A stretch of DNA of 42,524 bases from Sphingobacteriales bacterium TSM_CSM (GCA_002212725.1 MTCR01000126.1:1-42524); one strand, 5' to 3'; counted from the first letter of the stretch, positions 18,101 through 27,031 are shown. Made by a program: numbers and translations. The notes: generated by a model from the sequence alone, not told the origin.

Positions 18101-18914
18101 CGCAAACATAATCGCCGGTATATCGGCAATCGAGGTTATTGCAGCCGCCGTTAAAGGTATGAAAAAGGTTGAGGTAGTGGCCAACTTCGTGAATGAGTAC
18201 CTTGTCGTTGTCAATTCCGGTTCCGAAATAATCCTGTCGTACCACCACGCCGTCGCGGTTGGTGCCGTGCCAGCCTGCGGGCGGGGTGTAGCCGGCATAG
18301 GAGTAAATATTGTTTTGCACATCGGCAATGGCGTAGGTAATCCATACATTCATGTAATGGTATCTGTTCCAGCCGGTGGCATATTTCATGAGGCTGTCGG
18401 TGGTAGGAAAATCAAGGTAGGTAAAAGCAGCAGAACCAAACCGGATAATGCCGGTTGTATAGGTTCCGTAGGGGCTTGTGGTGGCAAGGCAAAACTCAAT
18501 TTCCACATCGGTTCCCGAAGTAGGGTCATATACAGTTGTATTTCTGAACGCCTCATTGAGTCGGTCAATGGCTTCATATACCCGGCTGTCGGGTGGGTTG
18601 GTTAATTTGCCCACAATACTGTCGGGGTGATGCATAATATGTACCACAACCGGTATGGTGTAAACCGTTTGGTTAAGCCCCGATTTTTCTAATCCTTGCG
18701 CACGCCCGGCTTCCAGTTTTTCAACCTCTGTGGCTATGAGTTCGTTTTGTGCATCAAAGCGTGCGGCATATTCGCTGTCGGTTTCCAGCCAATGATTATG
18801 CAGTATGTCGGTAGCACAGGGCTGGCTTTGTATATAACCTTGCCGGGCAAAACAACAGAAAAAAAAGAAGTAAAGATAAAACCTGCCGGTAAGCGGTAAT
18901 GGCGGTAATTTCAT
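15141..18914 (-). CDS. Secreted M43 (pappalysin-like) metalloprotease with FN3, GEVED and T9SS domains
   Basis: This 1,257-residue protein begins with a signal-peptide-like hydrophobic stretch (FYLYFFFFCCFA). The protease domain covers about 80-370. Its zinc site is HEVGHYLNLFH (His242, His246, His252, with catalytic Glu243), and the Met-turn is in ENYMDYGN. Asn249 replaces the Gly of the textbook HExxHxxGxxH motif. Next come a CARDB-like unit (about 370-465), a jelly-roll-like region (about 475-650), four fibronectin type III units (about 655-1015), a GEVED domain ending VGEVEDYAVEI, and a T9SS sorting domain (about 1185-1257, CYPNPAKDLVRF). It is a predicted secreted surface protease. The ATG at 18914 is used because the next in-frame start upstream is a TTG. 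It is convergent with the metH-like gene. Confidence 0.92.
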   Translation of the reverse strand: MKLPPLPLTGRFYLYFFFFCCFARQGYIQSQPCATDILHNHWLETDSEYAARFDAQNELIATEVEKLEAGRAQGLEKSGLNQTVYTIPVVVHIMHHPDSIVGKLTNPPDSRVYEAIDRLNEAFRNTTVYDPTSGTDVEIEFCLATTSPYGTYTTGIIRFGSAAFTYLDFPTTDSLMKYATGWNRYHYMNVWITYAIADVQNNIYSYAGYTPPAGWHGTNRDGVVVRQDYFGTGIDNDKVLIHEVGHYLNLFHTFNGGCNNLDCRYTGDYVCDTPPDALSNGTFCNPINSCTTDDDDLNSRNPFRPTGLGGIGDQPDMIENYMDYGNEFCQTIFTHGQKDRMRISLTAIRGSILESEGCNTIYNKDVGITAIVSPGNFSCNSAAVVTLKNFGNTVVNSAQINYQINGAMSVYNWAGTLQPGKDIDVLIDAGITLPNGSFTFAAYTALPDMWSDQNPANDGAQRACNHISPLQLPFAENFENAATTASQWITLNYDGATTWQQTTVGGCSSNGSKAMRMDNRSYGALGQQDYLFTAIDLYNYATASLAFDVSYAPYGTGPSDRLRVVVSADCGQSFTSLYNKQGTDLASAAAVSAAWAPANCTQWKTETINLSAFAGSEIIIGFVNKCLNGNRLYIDNVNITGTEEVLCFPPAGLSAGAISYTTATLSWTATEPGAVFNLKYRPVGNETWSNEIFYFTGTSKTIDQLAVGTTYEVLLQNACPDGNNSTYITTNFTTSYTSCPPPLELTALEVDKYSATIGWEANSNAAGYLVYYAPVSSPTSETSLVTYTNQAEISGLNLNVSYTVRVKTICTGGTTSPIFSPSVIFTTAASCMPPNGVVVTDATPGCAKVVWEVEDDAVSYRVEHRPYGSSTWGSGTFVSSLFYNIPGLAPASLYEVRVRSTCAGSVNSDFGYTVLFQTTPECVVPAQLNVISETDTSAILTWDTQSQAESYHVRYRPLGSGVWTEVASNGNSLLVDGLSACTNYEFQVQSFCGSLSPTCVSESDFSALYSFSTYCLGYCPSAGSNANALWTDEIGVAGFTHYTGNNGGYNNYNLETIQLGQGLKIPVTLTEGTPRKLTDTYWKVWVDYDQNLSFDPAELVFSGTNPAETSVYSASPLTLQGNFKVPETALSGTTRMRISLSTDGNTLPCDVFAVGEVEDYAVEIVAGGGKQEPGTALLQCYPNPAKDLVRFTALLPDDNTPAQLLLYNMLGQVCQTAAVTGGQIVAVNVSALQPGVYWCQLLQNNNTIAAVKLVLVN

Positions 18915-19322
18915 GGCAGCCAAAGTTTAGCGTGTAGCAATTTGCCCAAAGTTGAGTAAAGGGTATGGTGTAAGAATGGAGAAAACGCTAAAAAAAAGCA
19001 AAAATAAGCATTGTATTTCTAAATTTACCTCTTTTCTGTTAAATGCCTTCTATATTCTTTAAAACCGGGCAGCGTATTTTTTTCTTGCATATTTTTATGT
19101 CATGTAAAACTGCTTGTACTCCAATACTTTTAAGGCAGGTAAAACTATAAACTGAGCCGGTTGTGGCTAACTGGTGTTTTGGTTTTTTAAAAAGATGGTA
19201 TAACTATGACAATAGAAAATGTTATTTTGCGCTGAAAATGCACACTATTGTACTTACAATCTTTTACAGGGGTTACCAAAATGCCTCCGAAATCTGTTAA
19301 CTTTACGCAAAATTAAACTACC
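18915..19322. promoter_or_regulatory. Divergent intergenic region
   Basis: About 400 AT-rich bases separate the start of the M43 protease (-) from the OmpA-like lipoprotein (+). TAACTTTA at 19298-19305 is a one-mismatch -7 box, 17 bases before the plus-strand ATG. On the minus side I saw no clean TAnnTTTG close to the start. No open frame, RNA gene or repeat was recognised. Confidence 0.5.
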
Positions 19323-20231
19323 ATGAAAAAAATTCTGCTTATCGCCTTAGTGGCAGTTATGTCGCTCAGTTCTTGTGCCGGTAAAAAAAAGGTGCAACAG
19401 GCACAACAAAAGACACAGGAAGTTAAGGCAATGTTAGACAGCGCCCGTGACAAATTTGACGACTGTCAGCGCGCAAACGCCACTCTCAATGCCACTATTG
19501 CCGGAAAAGATGCCCAGTTGCAGGGAAAGGAAGACGAAATAAGAAACCGCAATGCCCGCATTAAGGAATTGGAAGACCAGATTGACTACCTCAAAAAAAC
19601 CAATACCAACCTTCTGGATAGATTGTCTGACCTTTCGGTGGTGAGCAAGGCCGGTGCCGAAAGTATTCGTAAATCGCTGGAAGCCATTAATGAGCAGGGG
19701 CGCTACATTAAAGACCTTAACCAAAACATACAGCGCAAAGATTCGCTCAATATTGTGCTTATTACCAACCTCAAGCGCTCGTTGGGCAATGTTTCTGATG
19801 AAGATGTGCAGATAGAGGTTAAAAAGGGCGTGGTGTATATTTCCCTGTCCGATAAAATGCTGTTTAAATCGGGCAGCGCGGTTATTTCCGGCCAAGCCGA
19901 GTCGGTGTTGGGTAAAATTGCCAGCATCCTGAACGATTATACCCAATTAGAAATTCTGGTAGAAGGCCACACCGATAATGTGCCTATTAACACCGGTTGT
20001 ATGCAGGATAACTGGGATTTAAGCGTTAAACGCTCGGTTGCTGTTACCCGGCTGTTGCAGAACAAATTTGGCGTTGCTCCAAACCGCATGACCGCAGGCG
20101 GCCGCTCTGAATATGTGCCCAAAACCACCAACGATACCGATTACGGCCGCAGCCTTAACCGCCGCACCGAAATCATTATTCTTCCGCTGCTGGAGCAGTT
20201 TTTTGAACTGGCAACTCCGCAGGATAAATAA
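19323..20231 (+). CDS. OmpA-family peptidoglycan-binding lipoprotein
   Basis: The 302-residue protein starts with a lipoprotein signal peptide ending in MSLSSC (Cys18). Residues about 25-150 form a long charged coiled coil (for example KEDEIRNRNARIKELEDQI). The C-terminal 130 residues are an OmpA/MotB domain with ILVEGHTDNVP, NWDLSVKRSVAVTRLL and GRSLNRRTEIIILP, which contain the Asp and Arg that hold diaminopimelate in the peptidoglycan. It should link the outer membrane or periplasm to the cell wall. It could be a stator-like or Pal-like protein; gliding and T9SS machines of this phylum also use OmpA-like lipoproteins, but this one is not specifically GldM- or PorE-like by eye. The ATG at 19323 follows a near -7 box. 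Confidence 0.92.
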   Translation: MKKILLIALVAVMSLSSCAGKKKVQQAQQKTQEVKAMLDSARDKFDDCQRANATLNATIAGKDAQLQGKEDEIRNRNARIKELEDQIDYLKKTNTNLLDRLSDLSVVSKAGAESIRKSLEAINEQGRYIKDLNQNIQRKDSLNIVLITNLKRSLGNVSDEDVQIEVKKGVVYISLSDKMLFKSGSAVISGQAESVLGKIASILNDYTQLEILVEGHTDNVPINTGCMQDNWDLSVKRSVAVTRLLQNKFGVAPNRMTAGGRSEYVPKTTNDTDYGRSLNRRTEIIILPLLEQFFELATPQDK

Positions 20232-20268
20232 CAAAACTTACCGGCGGTATTTGCCCGTTAATATTTGC

Positions 20269-20847
20269 CTAATCAAAGGCTGCCGCAAACAACGGCAGGG
20301 TTGCGCAAATAATATCGGCTGCAGGCAAGTTTTGGGGTAAAACCGGCAGCGAAGGAACAATAAAAACGGTTTTCATGCCCAGGCGCTTCCCAAATTCAAT
20401 ATCCGATTCCGAATCGCCCACCATAATGGCTTTTTTAAAATCAATGTCGCCAAAATCGGTGCGCGCCTGCAGGGCCATTTGTACCTTTGGTTTCCGGCAA
20501 AGGCAGTTATCGGCGGCCAAGTGCGGGCAGTAGTACCATGCATCAATGGCGGCACCTGTTGCGTTCAGGGTGTTTTGCATAGCGGCAAACAGGTTCAGCA
20601 AATCTTGTTCGGTCATTAACCCTTTTCCAATACCTTGCTGGTTGGTAACCACAATGGTATGTTTAAAATGGCGGTTCAGCCGGGCAATGCTTTGCGGCAC
20701 ACCGGTTATCCATTGCAATTGTTGTGCGGTGCGCACATAGTCGTTTTCGGGCTTCACATTCATTACGCCATCGCGGTCAAGAAACAGTGTCCAGTCGGAA
20801 TTTACATTCCAAACCTGGAGCAGGCGTTCAACAGGTTGTGTACTCAT
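20269..20847 (-). CDS. gmhB: D-glycero-D-manno-heptose-1,7-bisphosphate 7-phosphatase
   Basis: This 192-residue HAD-family phosphatase removes the 7-phosphate in heptose-bisphosphate metabolism for lipopolysaccharide core or S-layer glycans. The nucleophile motif is LFLDRDGVMN. The zinc-binding loop of the GmhB group is present as YYCPHLAADNCLCRKPK, with its Cys-His-Cys-Cys set. Later motifs are VVTNQQGIGKG and AIMVGDSESDIEFGKRLGM. I place the start at the ATG at 20847. The open frame runs on to a TTG at 20883, which would add 12 low-value residues that reach back into the chitinase stop codon. It lies 32 bases downstream of the chitinase gene on the same strand, so cotranscription is possible although the roles seem unrelated. 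HisB-type phosphatase is the alternative. Confidence 0.88.
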   Translation of the reverse strand: MSTQPVERLLQVWNVNSDWTLFLDRDGVMNVKPENDYVRTAQQLQWITGVPQSIARLNRHFKHTIVVTNQQGIGKGLMTEQDLLNLFAAMQNTLNATGAAIDAWYYCPHLAADNCLCRKPKVQMALQARTDFGDIDFKKAIMVGDSESDIEFGKRLGMKTVFIVPSLPVLPQNLPAADIICATLPLFAAAFD

Positions 20848-20879
20848 GGTTGCGGAAGCGGCAGGTTGGTTTCGGGCAA

Positions 20880-23800
20880 TCAATACCTGATAAACGATAC
20901 GCCAATTACCGAAGCATTTGGGTAATACAGGTTAAAATCCGAAACACTAACCGAATCGTCAAGGTTCACATCGGCGGCATAATAACCGTTTAACAGGGCG
21001 CTTTGCAACCGGTACAGGTTAAAATCCGATACTGAAATTACGCCGTTGCCGTTCAAATCTCCGGCAATAAGTGCATACGCGCCGCCGGGCAGCGCTTTCA
21101 TTTGCAGTGCACCCAGCATTACGGTTGCCGGTACTGTAAAATCTACTGTCATGCCGTTGCTCAGGGTTTGCGGTGCGGCGGTAATAACGGCCAGGTGGTT
21201 CCGGTGTCGCGCCACAAAATGGTAAGGTGTGCCGGGCACAAGCGAGTAAAATTTTACCCCTGCCATGCCATCGGCATCTTGCACCCTGCCGTCGTTCAGC
21301 ACTATGGCGGCGTGGCGTTCGGCAACGGTGTTGGGGTTAACGGCGCTACGGGCTTCCACCAGTATCCAGTCGGTGGCGGTAAGGGGTATTTGGGTGGCAC
21401 TTTCGGTACCTGTATAATTCCATGGGGCGGTGTTGTAAGGCTGTTCACCGGGCATATACCCGCCTGCCGGCAGGGCGGTAGTCATTAATCCGTTGGCGGT
21501 ATTATAAGCGCCTTCGAGCAGCAGTTTCATATTAATAACCGCACTTGGTGCGTTGGGTGTATTAAACAACACCGATGCCGAAAATATACCGTTTGTAGCC
21601 CCGCAAACCGATGCAATTTGTACTTCGTAAGCCGTTGCCGGATACAACCCTCCCAAGGCAAAAGCAGTGGTGGTAAGCGATGTTTGCAGCCAGGTGGTGG
21701 TTCCCTGTTGCCGGTACCTGAGCAGGTATTGGGTGGCTTCGGGCACTGGGTTCCAGCTTACCTGCGCTGTTTCCATGGTTATGTTGGTAACGGTAATGCC
21801 GGCGGGCACATTGCAGGGGCAGGGTACAGTGCTGCTGCTGCCGCCGCTGTTGTTGGTAGTAAAGGTAAAACTCGGCGCATATTCGGTATAAATTCCGTTG
21901 CAATTGGTGGCCAGCAAAATTTCGTAAGAGGTATTTGCTTGCAAACCGGTTAAGGTAATATTGTTATCGGTGGGCGAAACAATGTTCCATGCGCCTGTTA
22001 AGGTACGGTAAAGCATATAATAGCCCGAAGCTGCCGGAATAGAATCCCACTCGATAGTGGCAGTAGTAAAGGTAATGTTGTAGGCTTCCAACCCGGTAGG
22101 AATGGGGCAACCGCCGGTATAACCATTTGCGCCTATGTTGGTATTGCAGTCGTTCTGGTAGTCATTGGTGGTAAAGGTAAAGGTTGGTGCGTAGTTGGTA
22201 TAAACTCCGTTGCAGTTGCTGGCCAGTTGCACTTCGTAGGTGGTAAAGGGCATTAACCCCGTAAATTGCCAGGTGTTGGTTGCGGGCGAGGCAATGTTCC
22301 ATGCGCCGTTTTGTGCGCGGTACAACATATAGTAGCCGGTTGCGCCGGCAGTTGCATCCCAGTTAAGCGTGGCTGTGACAGAACCAATTTCGGTTGCGTT
22401 TATACCGGTTGGCACGGCACAATTTTGCGTACCCGTACTGCCGCCGTTTCCGCCGCCACCCGAATTGCCGTTTCCGCCGGCGCAACCGTAGTTAATTTTT
22501 ATTTGCTCGGTGGGGTCGTCAACGGGCAGTGCCAGCATGATGGCATCCAACACTTCTCCAAAGTCATAGCGGAAAGAAATGGAAGCGCCGCCGTTTATGC
22601 TGTTAAACACGGTTTGTACCGATGTTTTTACTGCCGCCGTGTCCACATCGGGGTAGAGTGGAAAAATGCGGCTGAGGTACTGTTGCACATCGGCCCAAGC
22701 AACCTGCGTTTCGTAGTAGTTTTTAAAATAGTTATAGGGCTGCCCTGTGGCGGGGTTGGTATTGCCCAAAGACGGCGGGTTGAGCATTGCGGCTTGGTTG
22801 TTGAGCGCTACGGTGTAGTTGCTTATTTTTTGGGCGTGGTCATAGGCTACCGGCTCATCTGCAAAAATGGTGAGCAAATCGGGGGTGGCCAGCGCTTCGG
22901 TGCGTTGGGTGTAAAATATATTTTGCACCAGGTTTGACCATAAGCCGCGGTTATAAGCACCTGCAATGGCTTTTACCCCGGCCAAGGGGTCGGTGGCGTT
23001 TTCAAAAAACCCGAAAGGATCCCAGCCTTTGTTTACCTCCAGAAATCTTACCGAAAAAATATCGTAATAAGCTTTACCTATGGCAGCGGTTTCAAAATGG
23101 TTGCCGCCAATGAGTTGTGCGTGCTGCCCTGTTGGAAACCGCTGCGGGTACATGGTGTTCAGTTCTGCATAGGCTGATGGCGGCGGCTCAATTTGAAAAC
23201 ACCCGTCATTTACCGACAAAGGTTGGTAGGTTAGCGGAAACGGGTCGGCTGCATCGGTTTGTATGCCGGCATCGCAGCCGCAAAAAGATTCTTTGAGCGG
23301 CGTGGCAAAAAACGTGTTCATGGGCATAATGCCCGTATCGGTAACGTTGGCAAAAATCTGATAGGCATGGGCAATGGCCATAGCCCAGCTAAGGCGGTTA
23401 TTGGGTATTTCGGCATCGGCGCTTACACCCCAAACGGGGTACAGGCGGGCTTCGCCAATGCGTATTTCGCCGGCGGGTTTCAGGGTGGCAGGTGTAAGGT
23501 AGTAAGTAGCCGGCCGGGTTGGGCAATTTACCGGGTTTGCCTGCACCGATACTGCTAAGGTTCGGGGTGTGCCGGTACAAGCATTGGCTGCTGTTTCGGT
23601 AACAGCTATTATGCCGCCGGTTTGCCCCCAATTTACGGTAATTTGGTTGGTTCCCTGCCCGCCGGTAATGGTTGCACCTGCCGGAACTGTCCAACTGTAA
23701 GTGGAGCCGGCGGTATTTGCCACACTATATACCGTTGCCGTTGCGTTGGCTGCCACAGTGGTACTGCCGCTAATGGCAGAGGTGGTGGGTGTAACGGTTA

Positions 23801-25868
23801 CGGTTATCTGGTCGGTGGCGGTACAGCCGTTGCTGTTGGTTGCGGTAACGGTATAGGTGGTGGTAATGGCCGGGGTAGCAACGGGGTTGGCAATATTGGC
23901 GGCACTCAGTCCGGCAGTGGGACTCCAACTATAGTTTATACCGCCGCTTGCGCCCAATGTTGTTGAACTGCCGCTGCAAATGGCAACATCGGGGCCTGCG
24001 TTGGCTATGGGGTTGGCATAAACGGTAATGTAGCCGGTTTTGGTTTCGTTATCGCTTCCGTAGTTGTTGGCAGCGGTAAGGCTTACGGTAAAGGTGCCGG
24101 GTGTGTTGTAGGTTACCACAGGGTTTGCCGTGTTTGCAGTTGCAGGTGTGCCGCCGGTAAAAGTCCAGGCCCATGAGGTGGGAGTATTGGTAGCAAGGCT
24201 GGTAAAAGAAACCTGTTGCCCGGCGCAAATAGTAACATCGGAAGCGGTAAAATCGGCAACGGGCGGCAGGGGCGGGGTACTTACATTGAGCAACACAGCG
24301 GCGGTGTTGTTGTTTTCGTTGCTTTCGTTCAGGGCGTTGCCGCTGTCGGCCACTAATATAATATACCAGACACCGGCTGTAGCATAAGCCGGCACAGTAA
24401 GGGTAACGCTTACGGGCAGGCTGCTTCCGGCGTTAATGGCGGCAATGGTAGAAGCTGTTAGCAAAACATCGCCCGGGCCAAAGGTATTGTTGGCTGAAAG
24501 ATAGAAACTGAGCGTGCAGGCGGCGGCTCCCAGATTGCCGGTGTTGGCAACCGTGCAGGAAACGGTGGTATTGCTGCCCGATGTAAGGTTAAACGGGTTG
24601 GCCGTTGCGGATGGAATGGTTAAATCGGGTTTTGGTTGTAAAGCGCCACACAAAACAGTGTTTAAAGTATCGGCAAGCGGCGTGCCGGCAATTTGCCCCG
24701 AATTGGGCGCAGTTTCTAAATAATCGCCGGTAATTTCCCAGATAATAACCCCCAGTGCATTGTTGTTTACGGCATACTGTGCCTTTAGGGCAATAGAAGC
24801 GGGGTTGTCGTAGCTTACCACGGTTTGCAGGGCGCCGCTGCCGGTAAGGTAGGGCACTTGTGCCAGAACATCCCAGTTTTGGTTAAACAAACCCAGGTTG
24901 TTTAAAATGTTGTAATAAAGTGGCGAACCTTCATCTTGCCAGAAAGTTTGGGTATCGGCCCCGGTGTGGGGCTGATGCAGGCCGGCACATTGCCTGAAAC
25001 TACGGCCGTAAAAGGCTACCCCGATGTTTATTTTACCCGGCGGCACGCCATAGGTATCTGTAAGCATGTGAAACCCTGCGTTGAGGTTAAAGGCAGGGTC
25101 GCCCACAGCAGGCTGGTACAGGGGCGAGTTGTGGTTGCTAACCGGGTCCCAGGCGCCAAAGTAATCGTAGCTCATGAGGTTAATCATGTCTAATAGCGGC
25201 GTTACGTTTGCCCATTCTACGTTAACTGCGTTTGAAGGAGCCGAGGAAACGGCGGCGGTAAGCAAAAAATCTTTATCTACCAGCGCACCGTAGGCATCTA
25301 TGGCATCTCTGACAGCTTGCAGGAGGAGGGTGAAATTTTGTTTATCGGCAGGGGTACCGTTATGTTCGGCATAGCCCGGGTATTCCCAGTCGAGGTCTAT
25401 GCCATCGAAGCCGTAAGTTTGCAGTTGGTTTACGCACGATTGGGCAAACGTTTGCCTTTTTACCGGGTCGGCGGCAATACCCGGAAAGTTGTTGGAAAGT
25501 GTCCAGCCGCCAATAGAAACCAATACTTTTACATTGTTGTTATGTGCCCGGTCAATGAGGGAAGTATTTGGGTAATAAGAGGGTGGGGTAGTACTCCAGT
25601 TAATTTGCCCCAGCAACAAGTTCTCGTCTGCCCAAGGGTCAACGCCCGATATGTTGCCGTTGGCATCGGGTGCAAAAAAGGCATAGTTGAGAATGGTGTA
25701 TTTGCTGTAATCAATAGTTGCAGGGCGCACCAGTTGTGCGCGGTCGTACCATTGCCATGATGGGTAATAACCTATTACTTCTTTACACGGTTGGGCAAAC
25801 AGGGTTGTGCAGAAAAAAATCAGCAACATGCCGGCTGCACTAAAAATGTTTTGAGGGTGAATGCGCAT
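20880..25868 (-). CDS. Multidomain GH18 chitinase with a second, lysozyme-like module
   Basis: This 1,662-residue protein begins with a signal peptide (ending TTLFAQPC). Residues about 27-405 are a glycoside hydrolase family 18 domain. Its catalytic motif FDGIDLDWEYPG contains Glu162 as proton donor. A CARDB-like unit (about 412-535), a PKD-like unit (about 540-625) and further Ig/PKD-like units follow. Residues about 800-1100 look like a second catalytic module: LKESFCGCDAG (Glu860), NDGCFQIEP and IAGAYNRG are spaced like the ES, GxxQI and AYNxG motifs of lysozyme-like (GH23-type) enzymes. Three fibronectin type III units (about 1150-1460) come next. The C-terminus is not a T9SS domain but two dockerin-like calcium loops (GDLNGNGVISVSDFN and NLDDSVSVSDFN). 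Predicted role: extracellular chitin or peptidoglycan breakdown. Confidence 0.88.
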   Translation of the reverse strand: MRIHPQNIFSAAGMLLIFFCTTLFAQPCKEVIGYYPSWQWYDRAQLVRPATIDYSKYTILNYAFFAPDANGNISGVDPWADENLLLGQINWSTTPPSYYPNTSLIDRAHNNNVKVLVSIGGWTLSNNFPGIAADPVKRQTFAQSCVNQLQTYGFDGIDLDWEYPGYAEHNGTPADKQNFTLLLQAVRDAIDAYGALVDKDFLLTAAVSSAPSNAVNVEWANVTPLLDMINLMSYDYFGAWDPVSNHNSPLYQPAVGDPAFNLNAGFHMLTDTYGVPPGKINIGVAFYGRSFRQCAGLHQPHTGADTQTFWQDEGSPLYYNILNNLGLFNQNWDVLAQVPYLTGSGALQTVVSYDNPASIALKAQYAVNNNALGVIIWEITGDYLETAPNSGQIAGTPLADTLNTVLCGALQPKPDLTIPSATANPFNLTSGSNTTVSCTVANTGNLGAAACTLSFYLSANNTFGPGDVLLTASTIAAINAGSSLPVSVTLTVPAYATAGVWYIILVADSGNALNESNENNNTAAVLLNVSTPPLPPVADFTASDVTICAGQQVSFTSLATNTPTSWAWTFTGGTPATANTANPVVTYNTPGTFTVSLTAANNYGSDNETKTGYITVYANPIANAGPDVAICSGSSTTLGASGGINYSWSPTAGLSAANIANPVATPAITTTYTVTATNSNGCTATDQITVTVTPTTSAISGSTTVAANATATVYSVANTAGSTYSWTVPAGATITGGQGTNQITVNWGQTGGIIAVTETAANACTGTPRTLAVSVQANPVNCPTRPATYYLTPATLKPAGEIRIGEARLYPVWGVSADAEIPNNRLSWAMAIAHAYQIFANVTDTGIMPMNTFFATPLKESFCGCDAGIQTDAADPFPLTYQPLSVNDGCFQIEPPPSAYAELNTMYPQRFPTGQHAQLIGGNHFETAAIGKAYYDIFSVRFLEVNKGWDPFGFFENATDPLAGVKAIAGAYNRGLWSNLVQNIFYTQRTEALATPDLLTIFADEPVAYDHAQKISNYTVALNNQAAMLNPPSLGNTNPATGQPYNYFKNYYETQVAWADVQQYLSRIFPLYPDVDTAAVKTSVQTVFNSINGGASISFRYDFGEVLDAIMLALPVDDPTEQIKINYGCAGGNGNSGGGGNGGSTGTQNCAVPTGINATEIGSVTATLNWDATAGATGYYMLYRAQNGAWNIASPATNTWQFTGLMPFTTYEVQLASNCNGVYTNYAPTFTFTTNDYQNDCNTNIGANGYTGGCPIPTGLEAYNITFTTATIEWDSIPAASGYYMLYRTLTGAWNIVSPTDNNITLTGLQANTSYEILLATNCNGIYTEYAPSFTFTTNNSGGSSSTVPCPCNVPAGITVTNITMETAQVSWNPVPEATQYLLRYRQQGTTTWLQTSLTTTAFALGGLYPATAYEVQIASVCGATNGIFSASVLFNTPNAPSAVINMKLLLEGAYNTANGLMTTALPAGGYMPGEQPYNTAPWNYTGTESATQIPLTATDWILVEARSAVNPNTVAERHAAIVLNDGRVQDADGMAGVKFYSLVPGTPYHFVARHRNHLAVITAAPQTLSNGMTVDFTVPATVMLGALQMKALPGGAYALIAGDLNGNGVISVSDFNLYRLQSALLNGYYAADVNLDDSVSVSDFNLYYPNASVIGVSFIRY

Positions 25869-26052
25869 AGCGGTTGGTATTGGGACAAATAATTTTTTGA
25901 CCGCTAAGGTAACAGGTTTTGGTTTAAAAAAGCTATAGACGGTGCGTAATTACCGGGCAATATTTTACTCCTGTTGTTGACAATACAAATGGTTGTTTTT
26001 GGGTTTAAAACAAATAAACCGACTCGATTTTAAAAGTCCACCCAGAATTCTT

Positions 26053-26060
26053 TACCTTTG
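26053..26060 (+). promoter_or_regulatory. Bacteroidota -7 box for the PI-PLC lipoprotein gene
   Basis: TACCTTTG is an exact TAnnTTTG match 36 bases before the ATG at 26097. The frame is open upstream to a TTG at 26058, but that codon lies inside this box, which favours the downstream start. Confidence 0.6.
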
Positions 26061-26096
26061 TTTGGCTTTTATGTACAGCGAAAACATTGTTTTTTT

Positions 26097-27020
26097 ATGA
26101 AGTGTAAAATTTCGATTAACTCCGGCATTTGTTGCCGGAGTGTTTTTTTTATGTGTTTGGGCTTGTTTTTTGCAGGTTTAAGTGGTTGTAAGGAAGATAC
26201 CAATGAACTTGCCATTTCCTGCAATGGCAATATATCTCAATATTGTAACCACAAATACAATGAGCACACCTATGCCGGAACGCATAATTCGTTTGCTTAC
26301 ACCCCTGTTTATAACGATATAATTGCCAATCAACGCCGCAGCATTACGCAACAACTGCAAGATGGCATAAGATGCCTGAACTTAGATGTTTACCTGTTGG
26401 TGGGTGATACTTTTTGTGCCGACAGTGCTATATATGTTTATCACCAATATCCCGGTTTTGGGTGTCAGTTTTTTACCGATGTACTCTCCGAAGTTAAATC
26501 TTTTATAGATGCCAACTCCAACGAAGTGGTTACTATTACCATAGAAGACACCAACCTTGATATAGTCCAACTGTCATTGGCTTTTTCGCAGGCAAATCTT
26601 ACCGGCTATCAGTATCATAAACAACAGGGCGAGCCTTGGGCTACCCTGGGGCAAATGATACAAAGCAACAAACGGTTGGTGGTTTTTGCCGATGTTTCTA
26701 ACCCCAACCAAACCCCCGGCTTTTTCAGAAACTGGAACTATATTTTTGATAATCCCTACTCGGCCGAAAACCGGTATGATTTCAGTTGCAGTTTAAACAG
26801 GGGCAATACTGCCAACGATTTGTTTTTGCTTAACCACTTTATAACGGTTATAACCCCGCGCCCCGATTCGGCAACGGTGGTAAATACCCGCGCCTCTCTT
26901 GCCGGGCATATTGAAGACTGCAAAAGCGCTTTTGGCAGAATTCCAAACTTTATTTATGTTGATTTTTACGATGTGGGCGATGTGCTAAGCGTAACCGACA
27001 GCCTTAACCGGGCAAGGTAA
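26097..27020 (+). CDS. PI-PLC X-domain lipoprotein
   Basis: The 307-residue protein has a lipoprotein signal ending FAGLSGC (Cys31). The body matches the phosphatidylinositol-specific phospholipase C X domain. The first catalytic His is His63 in YAGTHNSFAY, the strand GIRCLNLDVYL carries the acidic residue, and the second His is likely His116 in YVYHQYPGFG. The later EVVTITIED strand also fits. Bacterial enzymes of this group cleave phosphatidylinositol or GPI-like lipids without needing calcium. The substrate here is unknown. The Cys pairs (Cys41/Cys50, Cys93/Cys107) suggest disulfides in an exported protein. The start is the ATG at 26097, which begins the signal peptide. It stands alone and is convergent with the Rpn-like gene. 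Confidence 0.88.
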   Translation: MKCKISINSGICCRSVFFMCLGLFFAGLSGCKEDTNELAISCNGNISQYCNHKYNEHTYAGTHNSFAYTPVYNDIIANQRRSITQQLQDGIRCLNLDVYLLVGDTFCADSAIYVYHQYPGFGCQFFTDVLSEVKSFIDANSNEVVTITIEDTNLDIVQLSLAFSQANLTGYQYHKQQGEPWATLGQMIQSNKRLVVFADVSNPNQTPGFFRNWNYIFDNPYSAENRYDFSCSLNRGNTANDLFLLNHFITVITPRPDSATVVNTRASLAGHIEDCKSAFGRIPNFIYVDFYDVGDVLSVTDSLNRAR

Positions 27021-27031
27021 AAACAACAATT

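Noticed and set aside
22266..22937. 223-codon frame opposite the chitinase gene
   Set aside because: It is a shadow of the coding strand with low-complexity Gly/Val-rich sequence and no motifs.
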